Of a DNA stretch of 15,076 nt, positions 1 through 5,812 are shown in pieces. The position numbers were made by a program, and so were the translations under genes. How positions within the stretch are numbered: the first letter of the stretch is position 1; each line of letters begins with the position of its first letter. The stretch spans positions 1-15,076 of the forward strand of contig PIVQ01000106.1 of assembly GCA_003354055.1 (NCBI GenBank). The letters run 5' to 3'. The stretch is from Desulfobacteraceae bacterium. Lineage in GTDB: Bacteria > Desulfobacterota > Desulfobacteria > Desulfobacterales > Desulfobacteraceae. Below the pieces are notes generated by a model. The model did no database searches and had not been told where the DNA came from. It saw only the letters and a list, made by a program, of their open reading frames with translations.

Positions 1-142
1 TGGCTACAAAGAGTTCCATGGAGGAAAACATGACATGTTCATTAAGCCCGGATCTGTTCCAATAGCCGTTCCCAGGCATAATGAAATCCCCAAAGGCACT
101 GCCCTGAAAATATTAAAACAGGCAGGGCTTAAGGAGTCGTAA
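1..142 (+). CDS. hicA: HicA-type mRNA interferase toxin, C-terminal part
   Basis: The frame is open from base 2 to the TAA at 140-142 and gives the last 46 residues; the start lies before the window. HicA toxins are small double-stranded-RNA-binding-fold ribonucleases that cleave mRNA when not held by HicB. The segment GGKHDMFIKPG carries the family signature with the catalytic histidine (GxxHxxF), followed by the strand and helix pattern ending in PKGTALKILKQAGL that is usual at a HicA C-terminus. The gene ends 15 bases before the hicB start, giving the usual toxin-then-antitoxin order. The assignment rests on the motif plus the neighbour. Confidence 0.9.
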   Translation, partial: GYKEFHGGKHDMFIKPGSVPIAVPRHNEIPKGTALKILKQAGLKES

Positions 143-157
143 TGAAAGGAGATTAAA

Positions 158-577
158 ATGTCAAAAATAACCATAGCTAAAGGATATTATGCAGTTTTTG
201 AATATTCTTCTGAGGCTGTGGAAGTGGAGTTTCCAGATCTACCTGGGTGCGTAACCTTTGGTCTCGATATGGAAGAAGCCTATGAAGCAGCCATTGATGT
301 TGTATCAGGATGGTTAGAACTTGCTGAAGAACAATTTATTCCGGAAAGGGCTTCCACTTTTGAAGAAATCAAAAAGAACTATCCAAACAAAGAAATAATG
401 AGAATTCCGGTAGATGCCGGTATAATGAAACAATACGAAGAAAAAAAGAGATTTAATGCAAGCTTTCCAGTCTCAGCATTAAAAAAGGTTGATACCTTTT
501 CAAAAAAGAAAGGCTGGAATAGATCCCAGTTTTTAATTCGAGCTTCAGAAAAATTAATATCCGAAAATTCAATCTAA
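158..577 (+). CDS. hicB: HicB-family antitoxin
   Basis: This is the antitoxin partner of the upstream HicA; it binds and blocks the toxin and normally represses the hicAB promoter. Residues 1-60 form the HicB-like partial RNase H fold, with the typical run VEFPDLPGCVTFGLDMEEA and the helix leading to GWLELAEE. Residues 98-137, with RFNASFPVSALKKVDTF and NRSQFLIRASEKLI, look like a ribbon-helix-helix-type DNA-binding tail, so this is a HicB able to autoregulate. The length of 139 aa is normal for HicB proteins with a DNA-binding tail. AAAGGAG sits about 8 bases before the ATG. The operon promoter must lie upstream of the window. Confidence 0.93.
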   Translation: MSKITIAKGYYAVFEYSSEAVEVEFPDLPGCVTFGLDMEEAYEAAIDVVSGWLELAEEQFIPERASTFEEIKKNYPNKEIMRIPVDAGIMKQYEEKKRFNASFPVSALKKVDTFSKKKGWNRSQFLIRASEKLISENSI

Positions 578-880
578 AGATTTTATCATAAAAAGGAAGG
601 GCAACTCCACCGGTTCCCCTTCCTAAAAGTTGGTCTAAATTGCTTTAAGCGAGGCTTGAGCAACATGCCTTTAAGCAAAAAGAACGCAGGTCATATGTTG
701 CTGATAACAATCTGTTCAGAACCCTGTATCTCATTAAACGGAAGTCCCGATGAGGATAGATAAATGAGCTTGTCGGACGGTTTAAATGGCAACCCGTTAT
801 ATTGTTTTCAAATGCCGTTTTGTTTATCATGGTAATTAGAAGGTTCAAAGCTTGTTATCTTAAATCACAGAAGGTGTTCT
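578..880. other. Intergenic stretch with inverted repeats, no convincing gene
   Basis: I see no supported protein gene here. A minus-strand frame of 67 codons (848-645, TTG start) has no ribosome binding site and no recognisable product. The stretch does contain structure: an 8-bp inverted repeat AGCAACAT/ATGTTGCT (659-666 and 695-702), two copies of CTTTAAGC (643-650 and 669-676), and the minus-strand terminator listed separately. These would all lie on a single minus-strand transcript, so a small RNA or a decayed gene is possible. GAAGGTG before position 881 is the PilZ ribosome binding site. Confidence 0.4.
594..624 (-). terminator. Intrinsic terminator reading on the minus strand
   Basis: AGGAAGGG (594-601) and CCCTTCCT (617-624) form a perfect 8-bp stem. 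An inner AAC/GTT extension in the loop is possible. On the minus strand the stem is followed at once by a T tract (TTTTTAT); on the plus strand it is followed by AAAAG. It therefore fits a minus-strand terminator better than the end of hicAB. No clear minus-strand gene feeds into it. Confidence 0.6.
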
Positions 881-1216
881 ATGGCTGATCTAAAAACTCA
901 AAACAGAAAGCATAAACGGTATAAGGCCTCATTGGATGTGGATGCCGTCATTGGTGAGAAAATCGTTCAATCAACAACCCGGGATATTTGTAGCAACGGC
1001 ATTTTTATCGATACCCAAATCAAAGTTCAGACCGGAGAGGATGCCTGTGTTGTCTTTACAGTTCCCAAAGAGGATGGAAAGAAGCCGTTAAAGTTATACG
1101 GTAAGAGTGTAAGGACGGATCCTAAAGGGATTGCTATTCAGTTTGAGGGTTTGTCTCCTTATTTTATGGAAATACTGGAGGAGACTATTCAAGGGATACC
1201 TGAGGATTTTTCTTAA
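881..1216 (+). CDS. Single-domain PilZ protein (c-di-GMP receptor)
   Basis: A 111-residue protein that is essentially one PilZ domain. PilZ domains bind cyclic di-GMP and pass the signal to a partner controlling motility, adhesion or exopolysaccharide. The RxxxR motif is present (R9-K-H-K-R13). The second motif, usually (D/N)xSxxG, reads D35-I-C37-S-N-G40, so cysteine replaces the usual serine. The following IFIDTQ strand and the beta barrel to about residue 90 fit the family, and a short helix (FMEILEETI) ends it. GAAGGTG precedes the ATG. The 3' third of the gene is duplicated at 1892-2023. The ligand is known for the family; the target here is unknown. Confidence 0.88.
   Translation: MADLKTQNRKHKRYKASLDVDAVIGEKIVQSTTRDICSNGIFIDTQIKVQTGEDACVVFTVPKEDGKKPLKLYGKSVRTDPKGIAIQFEGLSPYFMEILEETIQGIPEDFS
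1064..1195 (+). repeat. Direct repeat copy 1, inside the PilZ gene
   Basis: This 132-base segment encodes PilZ residues 62-105. It matches 1892-2023 without gaps at an offset of 828 bases and with five mismatches by eye. Similarity stops sharply at both ends, so this is a local duplication of the 3' end of the gene. Confidence 0.95.
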
Positions 1217-1269
1217 TTTGTTCTCCAGATCTGTCCCAGGTCTGAGGCAGTTCAAATAGCAGTGAAGAA

Positions 1270-1755
1270 TTAAGCTGATTTTGTCATCTCGTTCATCAGA
1301 GTCAAGAGCTGGGTCGTCAGCTCAAGCAGTTGGGTTTCAAGGGTTTGACGCTGTTGTTGTGCAGCCTCGGAATCGTCGTTTGCCAGCTCTGTAATTTTTT
1401 CTTTGATTTCCTCGATTTGTTTCTGGAGTTTCTTTATCTGCATATCGATAAAGGATTGAGGGCTCTCACTTCCGAAAGCTTCTCCTGCCCCCTCTACAGA
1501 GATTTCTTCCCCAGAACTGCTCTTTTCTGTTTGTTCCGCCTCATCCTTTTTGGACGAGTCGCCTTCCTTTGCCTGAAGATCTTTAGCCTCCTGGGAAATG
1601 TTGACCTCATAGGCCCCTTCATGACCCGGAGACACCTTATCCTCCGTGTTGCCATTTACTTTTATCTGGACATTGCCGGCCAAAGAAGATTTTTTCGTTG
1701 AAATGGCTGATGAAAAATTTGATACGGTTATGGGCTGGTTCTCCGAAATAGTCAT
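1270..1755 (-). CDS. FlxA-like coiled-coil protein
   Basis: Start taken at 1755 (MTISENQ, 161 aa): AAAGGGA lies about 9 bases upstream. A possible start at 1827 has no ribosome binding site and would add 24 residues reaching toward the duplicated PilZ segment. Residues 1-100 are polar and low complexity, rich in Ser, Glu and Lys. Residues 102-159 form a strong amphipathic coiled coil (IDMQIKKLQKQIEEIKEKITEL, then a break with NDDSEAAQQQ, then a second helix). This layout, a disordered N-terminus and a Gln-rich helical hairpin, resembles the FlxA-like family, a flagellar-regulon protein of unknown role in E. coli. No signal peptide or membrane segment. The gene is convergent with the PilZ gene. 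Family call is moderate; function unknown. Confidence 0.6.
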   Translation of the reverse strand: MTISENQPITVSNFSSAISTKKSSLAGNVQIKVNGNTEDKVSPGHEGAYEVNISQEAKDLQAKEGDSSKKDEAEQTEKSSSGEEISVEGAGEAFGSESPQSFIDMQIKKLQKQIEEIKEKITELANDDSEAAQQQRQTLETQLLELTTQLLTLMNEMTKSA

Positions 1756-1888
1756 GGCAGAGTTTCCCTTTGTTTGATACCCGAACCAAGTGGTCGGTTT
1801 TGAATAAACGCCGGATGGAAACGGCATCGATCTGATTTAGCTATAGTATCGACCAAGGGTCAGAGGGACTTTAACAAAGAGTGCCGTT

Positions 1889-2029
1889 TTTCCCAAAGAG
1901 AATGGAAAGAAGCCGGTAAAGTTATACGGTAAAAGTGTAAGGGCGGATCCTAAAGGGATTGCTATTCAGTTTGAGGGTTTGTCTCCTTATTTTATGGAAA
2001 TACTGGAGGAGACTATTCAGGGGCTTTAA
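1889..2029 (+). pseudogene. Duplicated 3' fragment of the PilZ gene
   Basis: Positions 1892-2023 repeat 1064-1195 with five differences. The copied frame stays open and reads PKENGKKPVKLYGKSV and onward through the FMEILEETIQGL end, stopping at TAA 2027-2029. The frame has an in-frame TAG at 1844-1846, no ribosome binding site, and no start codon before the internal Met near the end. Both c-di-GMP motifs are missing. It is a non-functional remnant, separated from the parent gene by the minus-strand FlxA-like gene. The preserved frame and high identity point to a fairly recent duplication or selection on the sequence. Confidence 0.85.
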
Positions 2030-2144
2030 AATCAGAAAAAGCATTGTTTCAGACAATTCTACTTCCACTAACAGACTCCAAAATTCACTATAGAAAACGC
2101 ATTTTACACTGTTATTTCAAAGATTAGCAAATTATCTTTTTAAC

Positions 2145-2366
2145 TTAAATGATATACGGCACAGAGGTGATCGTATAGGTAATTTTCTTGGCGCGTTTCA
2201 TCACATCCGATAACGGCATCCAGAAGATGCCTTCTTCTATTTCAAATAATTTGTGTCTTGTATTTTTCTTGGAGGTCGACTTTATTTCTTTTTCTCTGTA
2301 AGAAAGCGATTGGGATGTCTGTAATTTTTCATAACCCCTACCGGTACTGCTAACCTTTGTATTTAT
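2145..2366 (-). pseudogene. Start-less open frame, possible frameshifted tail of the upstream gene
   Basis: On the minus strand this frame is open for 73 codons from a TGA at 2367-2369 to a TAA at 2145-2147. It has no start codon in its first half and overlaps the last codons of the 194-residue gene at 2350-2934 in another frame. Its composition is protein-like, with KLQTSQSLSYREKEIK and FEIEEGIFWMPLSDVMKRA. A one-base change near 2360 would join it to the upstream gene, giving a protein of roughly 265 residues. The string GIFWMPLSDVMKR faintly recalls the C-terminal FWMSFEDF segment of calpain-type cysteine proteases; that likeness is weak. Confidence 0.45.
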
Positions 2367-2934
2367 TCACACTGTTGATCGAATCGTCCAGGCTTATATC
2401 CGGGTACTGATAGCACCTTATACCGGTCGCGTTACCAGGGTCAACTGCACCAAAGTATTCTACCCATAAATTGTTTATGTTTAATAATTTATTGAGCATT
2501 GTCCTGAGTTGCTTACTATTCCAGATATCTTTATACCCCTTCACACCTCGACTGGGAGCAGGAGCCTCGCCTTTAATATAGTTTTTTAAAGTATACGATT
2601 TTGCATATGAATTTAATGTCTCATATGCCATGAACACTGTGTATACAAGGTCACGCGGAGTCTTGTACCACGGCATTACAACGAAGTGATGGGTTTTTCC
2701 GATCATATCGAAATGCCATAATGCTGTATCTGTAGCCCCGCCGCTGAACTCGATTATACTTCTGATATTTTCTAAACATTTTTTTCCAGATGAAAGTATT
2801 GTCTCATCCTGATCAGTCTGCCACTCACCATAAAAGGCCTTACCCATTTGCGCCGGTACTCCCGGGCAGTCTCCTATGGCCATTAGTGTTTGATTTCTTT
2901 TAATCGCCTGTATCAAATTGAGGCCTGTTGGCAT
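2350..2934 (-). CDS. Hypothetical protein, second gene after the GIY-YIG gene
   Basis: A 194-residue soluble protein that I do not recognise. The start is well supported by AGGAGG about 7 bases before the ATG. There is no signal peptide or membrane segment. It contains a central stretch with HFVVMPWYKTPRDLVYTVFMAYE and several Trp and His residues, and a C-terminal part with WVEYFGAVDPGNATG. It lies 89 bases downstream of the GIY-YIG gene on the same strand. Both genes begin MP and both have an AGGAGG site, so they probably share a transcript. Its end may be premature: another frame remains open for about 70 further codons downstream. It could be a partner or cargo protein of the nuclease, but nothing in the sequence proves that. 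Confidence 0.6.
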   Translation of the reverse strand: MPTGLNLIQAIKRNQTLMAIGDCPGVPAQMGKAFYGEWQTDQDETILSSGKKCLENIRSIIEFSGGATDTALWHFDMIGKTHHFVVMPWYKTPRDLVYTVFMAYETLNSYAKSYTLKNYIKGEAPAPSRGVKGYKDIWNSKQLRTMLNKLLNINNLWVEYFGAVDPGNATGIRCYQYPDISLDDSINSVNKYKG

Positions 2935-3023
2935 TTTGACTTTCCTCCTGTATTAAATTGATTGGGATATGCAGCGAACAATATGATGTAATAACCTGGG
3001 TGAATAGAGCCGCTATCAAACCC

Positions 3024-3527
3024 TCAAAGAGAAGTTCCGTTATTATAGGTTCTAGTCGCCGGCAAATAGGCTGGCCTCGTTCCTACGTTTTGAATAGTAG
3101 TATTCCTGTTGAAATTGATTTGATTTATTAAATTTCTATTCTGAAATGCGCCGATCGCGCCATTCGTGTCGCGCACGAATAAAAATCTAACTAACCATCT
3201 TTCCATTGCATCACGAATTGTCCCGCCTGTACCACAAATTCTGATTGTTATACCAGCGGCCGCCAAGTCAGGACACATTTGATAATCTCTCACAGCGTTA
3301 CCTCGGCCTTCAAACCTCGTTCTAAAATTATTTGCTTGGCCAGCATAAACTGGAATACCACCGCGTTGTATTATATAAAGTCCAGCACGGGCTGGTATTA
3401 AAGGCGCAGTCCCGCCCCCAACAACTCCAGCCCTCCTATACTTCACAACCCGTACATGATTTGGCCAAGTCGCATGATATCGCTCGTTTACCGGTTCATA
3501 CGTGTGTGCACTCCAGGTTAATGGCAT
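3024..3527 (-). CDS. GIY-YIG nuclease-like domain protein
   Basis: A 167-residue protein with the GIY-YIG fold signature. G49-L50-Y51 (GIY) is followed ten residues later by Y61-A62-G63 (YIG), then QANNFRTRFEGR, which supplies the conserved arginine (R69 or R71). A glutamate (E109 in RDAMERWLVRFLF) sits where the metal-binding Glu is expected, and Asn residues follow (NQINFN). GIY-YIG enzymes make single metal-dependent cuts in DNA and occur in repair, restriction, homing and some secreted toxins. Here the domain fills residues 45-140. The first 44 residues are of unknown type and the C-terminus is rich in Asn and Thr. AGGAGG lies 5 bases before the ATG. No DNA-binding module is visible, which argues against a homing enzyme. 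Confidence 0.75.
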   Translation of the reverse strand: MPLTWSAHTYEPVNERYHATWPNHVRVVKYRRAGVVGGGTAPLIPARAGLYIIQRGGIPVYAGQANNFRTRFEGRGNAVRDYQMCPDLAAAGITIRICGTGGTIRDAMERWLVRFLFVRDTNGAIGAFQNRNLINQINFNRNTTIQNVGTRPAYLPATRTYNNGTSL

Positions 3528-3592
3528 AAAATCCTCCTAAATTGTCAAAAACAATTCATACTCTGGTTAAAACGCGGATTAATAGAACTGGA

Positions 3593-3883
3593 TCACAGCG
3601 TCTGCTTTTCCGTATCCCCACTTTCGCGTTTATGGGCTACGGTATCGACCATATCATTAAAGATCTCGATCGCTTCTCCCATACGGATTGTATTCTGTTC
3701 AACCTTTTTACAAAGGCCGATTTTCAAGGCATGAAGAATATGTAGAGGTACATCGTTTGGATTCTCTTGAACCAATGTTTCAAAATAGGCCCACATCTTT
3801 GGATCTTCACAGAACGCCTCATCGTCAGTATATTCCGGCATGGATAACAGCACAGTTATGATTATGAAGATTAGTATTCTCAT
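3593..3883 (-). CDS. Small exported protein of unknown function
   Basis: A 96-residue protein starting MRILIFIIITVLLS, a short hydrophobic N-terminus typical of a signal peptide or anchor, followed by an acidic mature part. Two cysteines (C25 and C58) could form a disulfide in the periplasm. Helices follow (YFETLVQENPNDVPLHILHALKIGLC). GAGGAAT precedes the ATG. It lies directly upstream of the GIY-YIG gene on the same strand with 65 bases between. The pattern signal peptide, Cys, helix, NP, helix, Cys loosely recalls periplasmic Rap1a/Tai-type immunity proteins, which would suit a toxin neighbour, but the likeness is too weak for a name. Confidence 0.55.
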   Translation of the reverse strand: MRILIFIIITVLLSMPEYTDDEAFCEDPKMWAYFETLVQENPNDVPLHILHALKIGLCKKVEQNTIRMGEAIEIFNDMVDTVAHKRESGDTEKQTL

Positions 3884-3940
3884 AATTGCCGATTCCTCAG
3901 ATAATGTTTTTCTTTCTGTTGAGCCCTTTAAATAACCATC

Positions 3941-4015
3941 TCATGTATATGGTTGAAATGCATGTGCAGATGAAAAAAGAAAGATGATAGACAATACAAT
4001 AAGAATTTTTCTCAA
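3941..4015 (-). CDS. 24-codon ORF encoding little more than a signal peptide
   Basis: The frame TTG (4013-4015) to TGA (3941-3943) encodes a product that begins MRKILIVLS and ends SSAHA-FQPYT. It has a basic start, a hydrophobic core and a textbook SAHA cleavage site, with only five residues after it. An in-frame TAA lies just upstream, so TTG is the only likely start; AAGGGG stands a few bases before it. The gene is 57 bases upstream of the exported 96-residue protein, whose N-terminus (MRILIFIII) is similar. It may be a truncated sister gene, a leader, or a source of a very short secreted peptide. Confidence 0.4.
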   Translation of the reverse strand: MRKILIVLSIIFLFSSAHAFQPYT

Positions 4016-4276
4016 ACTCCCCCCTTAAAAGAAAAGAATATGATTTTAGATTCTTATTTCATATCAATCGGGTGGGCGGTTGTAAATCGGGAAAAACCTT
4101 AATTTTGATATTTTATGCAACGATTTCTTAGGAGACAGTTATACACGGAGCACCAGGAAGGAATCAATAATTTGTCTTACAAACTTTTTTAGACGAAATT
4201 AGCCCCCTATCCACTAATGCGATTGCCAGTGCTAAGATTATTGATTTTATAATCATGTGGCTTTTCTTAATTTTAG

Positions 4277-4290
4277 TTACCATTTGGTAA
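4277..4290. promoter_or_regulatory. Perfect short inverted repeat, possible operator
   Basis: TTACCA-TT-TGGTAA is a perfect 6-bp dyad with a 2-base centre in AT-rich sequence. It is about 35 bases upstream of the extended -10 element at 4321-4329, a position suited to a regulator of the candidate small RNA. Confidence 0.35.
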
Positions 4291-4320
4291 TCCCCGTGTC
4301 ATGTTCGGGTTAAGATCCTG

Positions 4321-4329
4321 TGGTATAAA
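4321..4329 (+). promoter_or_regulatory. Extended -10 promoter of the candidate small RNA
   Basis: TGG-TATAAA matches the extended -10 pattern TGnTATAAT with one change. No good -35 hexamer is visible at the right distance, which is usual for extended -10 promoters. Transcription would begin near 4336. Confidence 0.4.
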
Positions 4330-4335
4330 GAATTT

Positions 4336-4444
4336 GCGATGGGAAATATAGAATGGCTCACTTGCCAAGGGCCATAGATCCCAAACTTTTGTTCGCTCCC
4401 TCCTTATTAGCCGGGCCGTCCTATGACGGTCCGGTTTTTATTTT
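4336..4444 (+). ncRNA. Candidate small RNA with C/U-rich loop and terminator
   Basis: No protein frame occupies this stretch, yet it has RNA-gene architecture. TGGGA (4340-4344) pairs with TCCCA (4379-4383), enclosing a hairpin in which ATGGC...GCCAT (4353-4375) closes CTTG/CAAG. An unpaired tract containing GCTCCCTCC (4395-4403) follows, and then a GC-rich terminator with a T tract. UCCCUCC-like single-stranded tracts are found in several bacterial small RNAs that pair with Shine-Dalgarno sequences. I could not match it to 6S, SRP, tmRNA or a known riboswitch. The 600-base gap 3884-4479 otherwise holds only the 24-codon ORF. Confidence 0.45.
4411..4444 (+). terminator. Strong intrinsic terminator, plus strand
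   Basis: CCGGGCCGTC (4411-4420) and GACGGTCCGG (4425-4434) form a 10-bp GC-rich stem with one G-U pair and a CTAT loop, followed by TTTTTATTTT. No plus-strand protein gene precedes it for more than 3 kb except the distant PilZ fragment, so it most likely ends the candidate small RNA. Confidence 0.85.
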
Positions 4445-4479
4445 CATTAGGAACCTAACGACAACGGTATACGTACCCT

Positions 4480-5061
4480 TTATTCATCCTCAAAATATTG
4501 ATTTATAAGCTCATGGTGCGACACTTCTTGGCCCTGATTAACAGCGTTTTGCTTTTTTGACCTGTCGTTGGACTGATCATACCCGATAGCCGAAAGGATC
4601 TGTGCCATTTGCATGCTATCAAGCTTAACCTCTCTTTGAACACCGGCATCCCTGGTGGCCATAATCAAAGCATTTAATTCAGATTTGGTTATGGTGGCAG
4701 GAGTATTCAACTGGGTAAAGGTTAAAACCGCAGTAACGATTATGACAAACACTGATATGCCTATTGCAATAAAAGCATTTCTATTGGCTGATTTTGCAAC
4801 GGCACGGCTTTCCGCAAGTTCCTGGTATTCTATGAGCCTGAAATAGTAATCGGTTTTCAAATTAAATTTTTCAGTACCGGATCCGACATCAGATTGTTCA
4901 AAACACTCGTCAAAAACGTTTTTTAATAAGCCGTGTTCAGTCTCGGTGGATTCAGCATCTGAGTGATCATGAATCGATGTCTTTAGCTCTTCGAAGCTGA
5001 CACCTTCTAAGCCTTTTCCTGCTCCATACTTTAGTATTTCAATAAAAATAGAATCGTCCAC
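4480..5061 (-). CDS. Single-pass membrane protein of unknown function
   Basis: A 193-residue protein starting with GTG at 5061; AAGGAAAGG lies 6 bases upstream. Residues 1-55 (FIEILKYGAGKGLEGVSFEEL and a later helix) look like a small helical, possibly winged-helix-like domain. Residues 72-95 (YFRLIEYQELAESRAVAKSANRN) form an amphipathic helix leading into one transmembrane segment at about 96-117. The remaining 75 residues are polar, with a helical part carrying KSELNALI and QMAQILSAIGY. Many bacterial proteins have this plan of small cytoplasmic domain, R/A-rich helix and single membrane span, but without a defined function. It is upstream of the exported and nuclease genes on the same strand, separated by about 460 bases from the 24-codon ORF. 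Confidence 0.65.
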   Translation of the reverse strand: MDDSIFIEILKYGAGKGLEGVSFEELKTSIHDHSDAESTETEHGLLKNVFDECFEQSDVGSGTEKFNLKTDYYFRLIEYQELAESRAVAKSANRNAFIAIGISVFVIIVTAVLTFTQLNTPATITKSELNALIMATRDAGVQREVKLDSMQMAQILSAIGYDQSNDRSKKQNAVNQGQEVSHHELINQYFEDE

Positions 5062-5135
5062 GCAGTACCTTTCCTTAGAAAATTTAGTTTTTCTTTCTAT
5101 TGCTTTTACATTATAATTTAGCTCATCAAAAGTAC

Positions 5136-5214
5136 TTTACAGGGTTTAATCTGTAAATCAAACCGGAATAGAATTTAAAAACAATACCTGACCGGCATTA
5201 TATGTTTACAGGGT
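5136..5214. promoter_or_regulatory. TTTACAG repeats between divergent genes
   Basis: TTTACAG (5136-5142) and CTGTAAA (5151-5157) form a perfect 7-bp dyad with an 8-base centre. TTTACAGGGT occurs at 5136-5145 and again at 5205-5214. Three half sites between the divergent membrane-protein and hydratase genes suggest an operator for an unidentified regulator. Confidence 0.4.
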
Positions 5215-5258
5215 ACCTGCGATATGAAAAACGGTGTCAAAAATATAACGGGGGGTTC

Positions 5259-5693
5259 ATGGACTATCAATTAACAGCATTTGATGATCTTGCTATTGGT
5301 CAAAAGGCATTTTTAAAAAAAACGATAACAGATGCTGATTTATCCAACTTTATCGCGATTACAGGGGACATGAATCCTCTGCATGTGGATAAAACGTTTG
5401 CTGAAAAGACGTTCTTTGGCCAGCGCATAGCCCATGGTATGTTGTCGGCATCATTATTTTCAACGCTCGTTGGTATGCATATCCCCGGGTTTGGTGCCAT
5501 TTATAAATCTCAGACTTTAGAATTTTTACGTCCGGTTTTTATCGGGGACACACTTTGTGCCTGGTTTGAAATAATTTCTATAGACGCTGACAGTGAAGAG
5601 ATCGTTATTAAAAGCTGGATTGAAAACCAAAATGGGGAAATCGTAATTGATGGTCAGACCGTGGCTGGACTATTACGTGGATTGATGTCTTGA
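5259..5693 (+). CDS. MaoC-type enoyl-CoA hydratase (PhaJ-like)
   Basis: Hot-dog-fold hydratase that adds water to trans-2-enoyl-CoA to give (R)-3-hydroxyacyl-CoA, linking fatty-acid oxidation or synthesis to hydroxyacyl pools. Start chosen at 5259 (MDYQLTAF, 144 aa) because a G-rich AACGGGGGG site stands just before it; the upstream in-frame ATG at 5202 has none. The hydratase motif is complete: T-G-D37-M-N39-P-L-H42-x-D, then FAEKTFFGQRIAHGML, with Asp37 and His42 as the expected catalytic pair. GDTL and a final strand complete the fold. The length matches single-domain PhaJ-type enzymes. It stands alone, divergent from the membrane-protein gene and closed by a bidirectional terminator. Chain-length preference cannot be read here. 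Confidence 0.88.
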   Translation: MDYQLTAFDDLAIGQKAFLKKTITDADLSNFIAITGDMNPLHVDKTFAEKTFFGQRIAHGMLSASLFSTLVGMHIPGFGAIYKSQTLEFLRPVFIGDTLCAWFEIISIDADSEEIVIKSWIENQNGEIVIDGQTVAGLLRGLMS

Positions 5694-5710
5694 TGATCCT
5701 GCTTGATAGC

Positions 5711-5744
5711 AAAGGCCGGTAAACTCCAAAGCTTACCGGCCTTT
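5711..5744. terminator. Bidirectional terminator after the MaoC gene
   Basis: AAAGGCCGGTAA (5711-5722) and TTACCGGCCTTT (5733-5744) form a perfect 12-bp stem with a 10-base loop. T runs follow on the plus strand (TTTTGATTGGATTTTT). It can serve the MaoC gene and, less strongly, the converging YbhB gene. Confidence 0.88.
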
Positions 5745-5812
5745 TGATTGGATTTTTGCAAACCACTTAAAATTCCGCCCAAATTTTATTTAGGCCACGA
5801 ACACGCAACGGT

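Noticed and set aside
1330..1701. Plus-strand 123-codon frame rich in Phe and Leu opposite the FlxA-like gene
   Set aside because: It is the mirror of a coiled-coil coding sequence; the hydrophobic text is a by-product of Glu/Lys-rich codons on the other strand.
1744..2030. Direct PilZ repeats as target duplications of a transposon carrying the FlxA-like gene
   Set aside because: Target duplications are a few bases long; 132 bases with five mismatches and no terminal inverted repeats or transposase do not fit.
4353..4367. Possible sigma-54 promoter (TGGCTCACTTGCC)
   Set aside because: The GG to GC distance is 9 bases; sigma-54 sites need about 12 under the TGGCAC-N5-TTGC pattern.
4140..4444. 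4.5S/SRP or 6S RNA, suggested by GGAAGGA near 4157 and the folded 3' end
   Set aside because: The SRP tetraloop and asymmetric-loop consensus and the long 6S bulged hairpin are not present, and the GGAAGGA lies outside the folded part.
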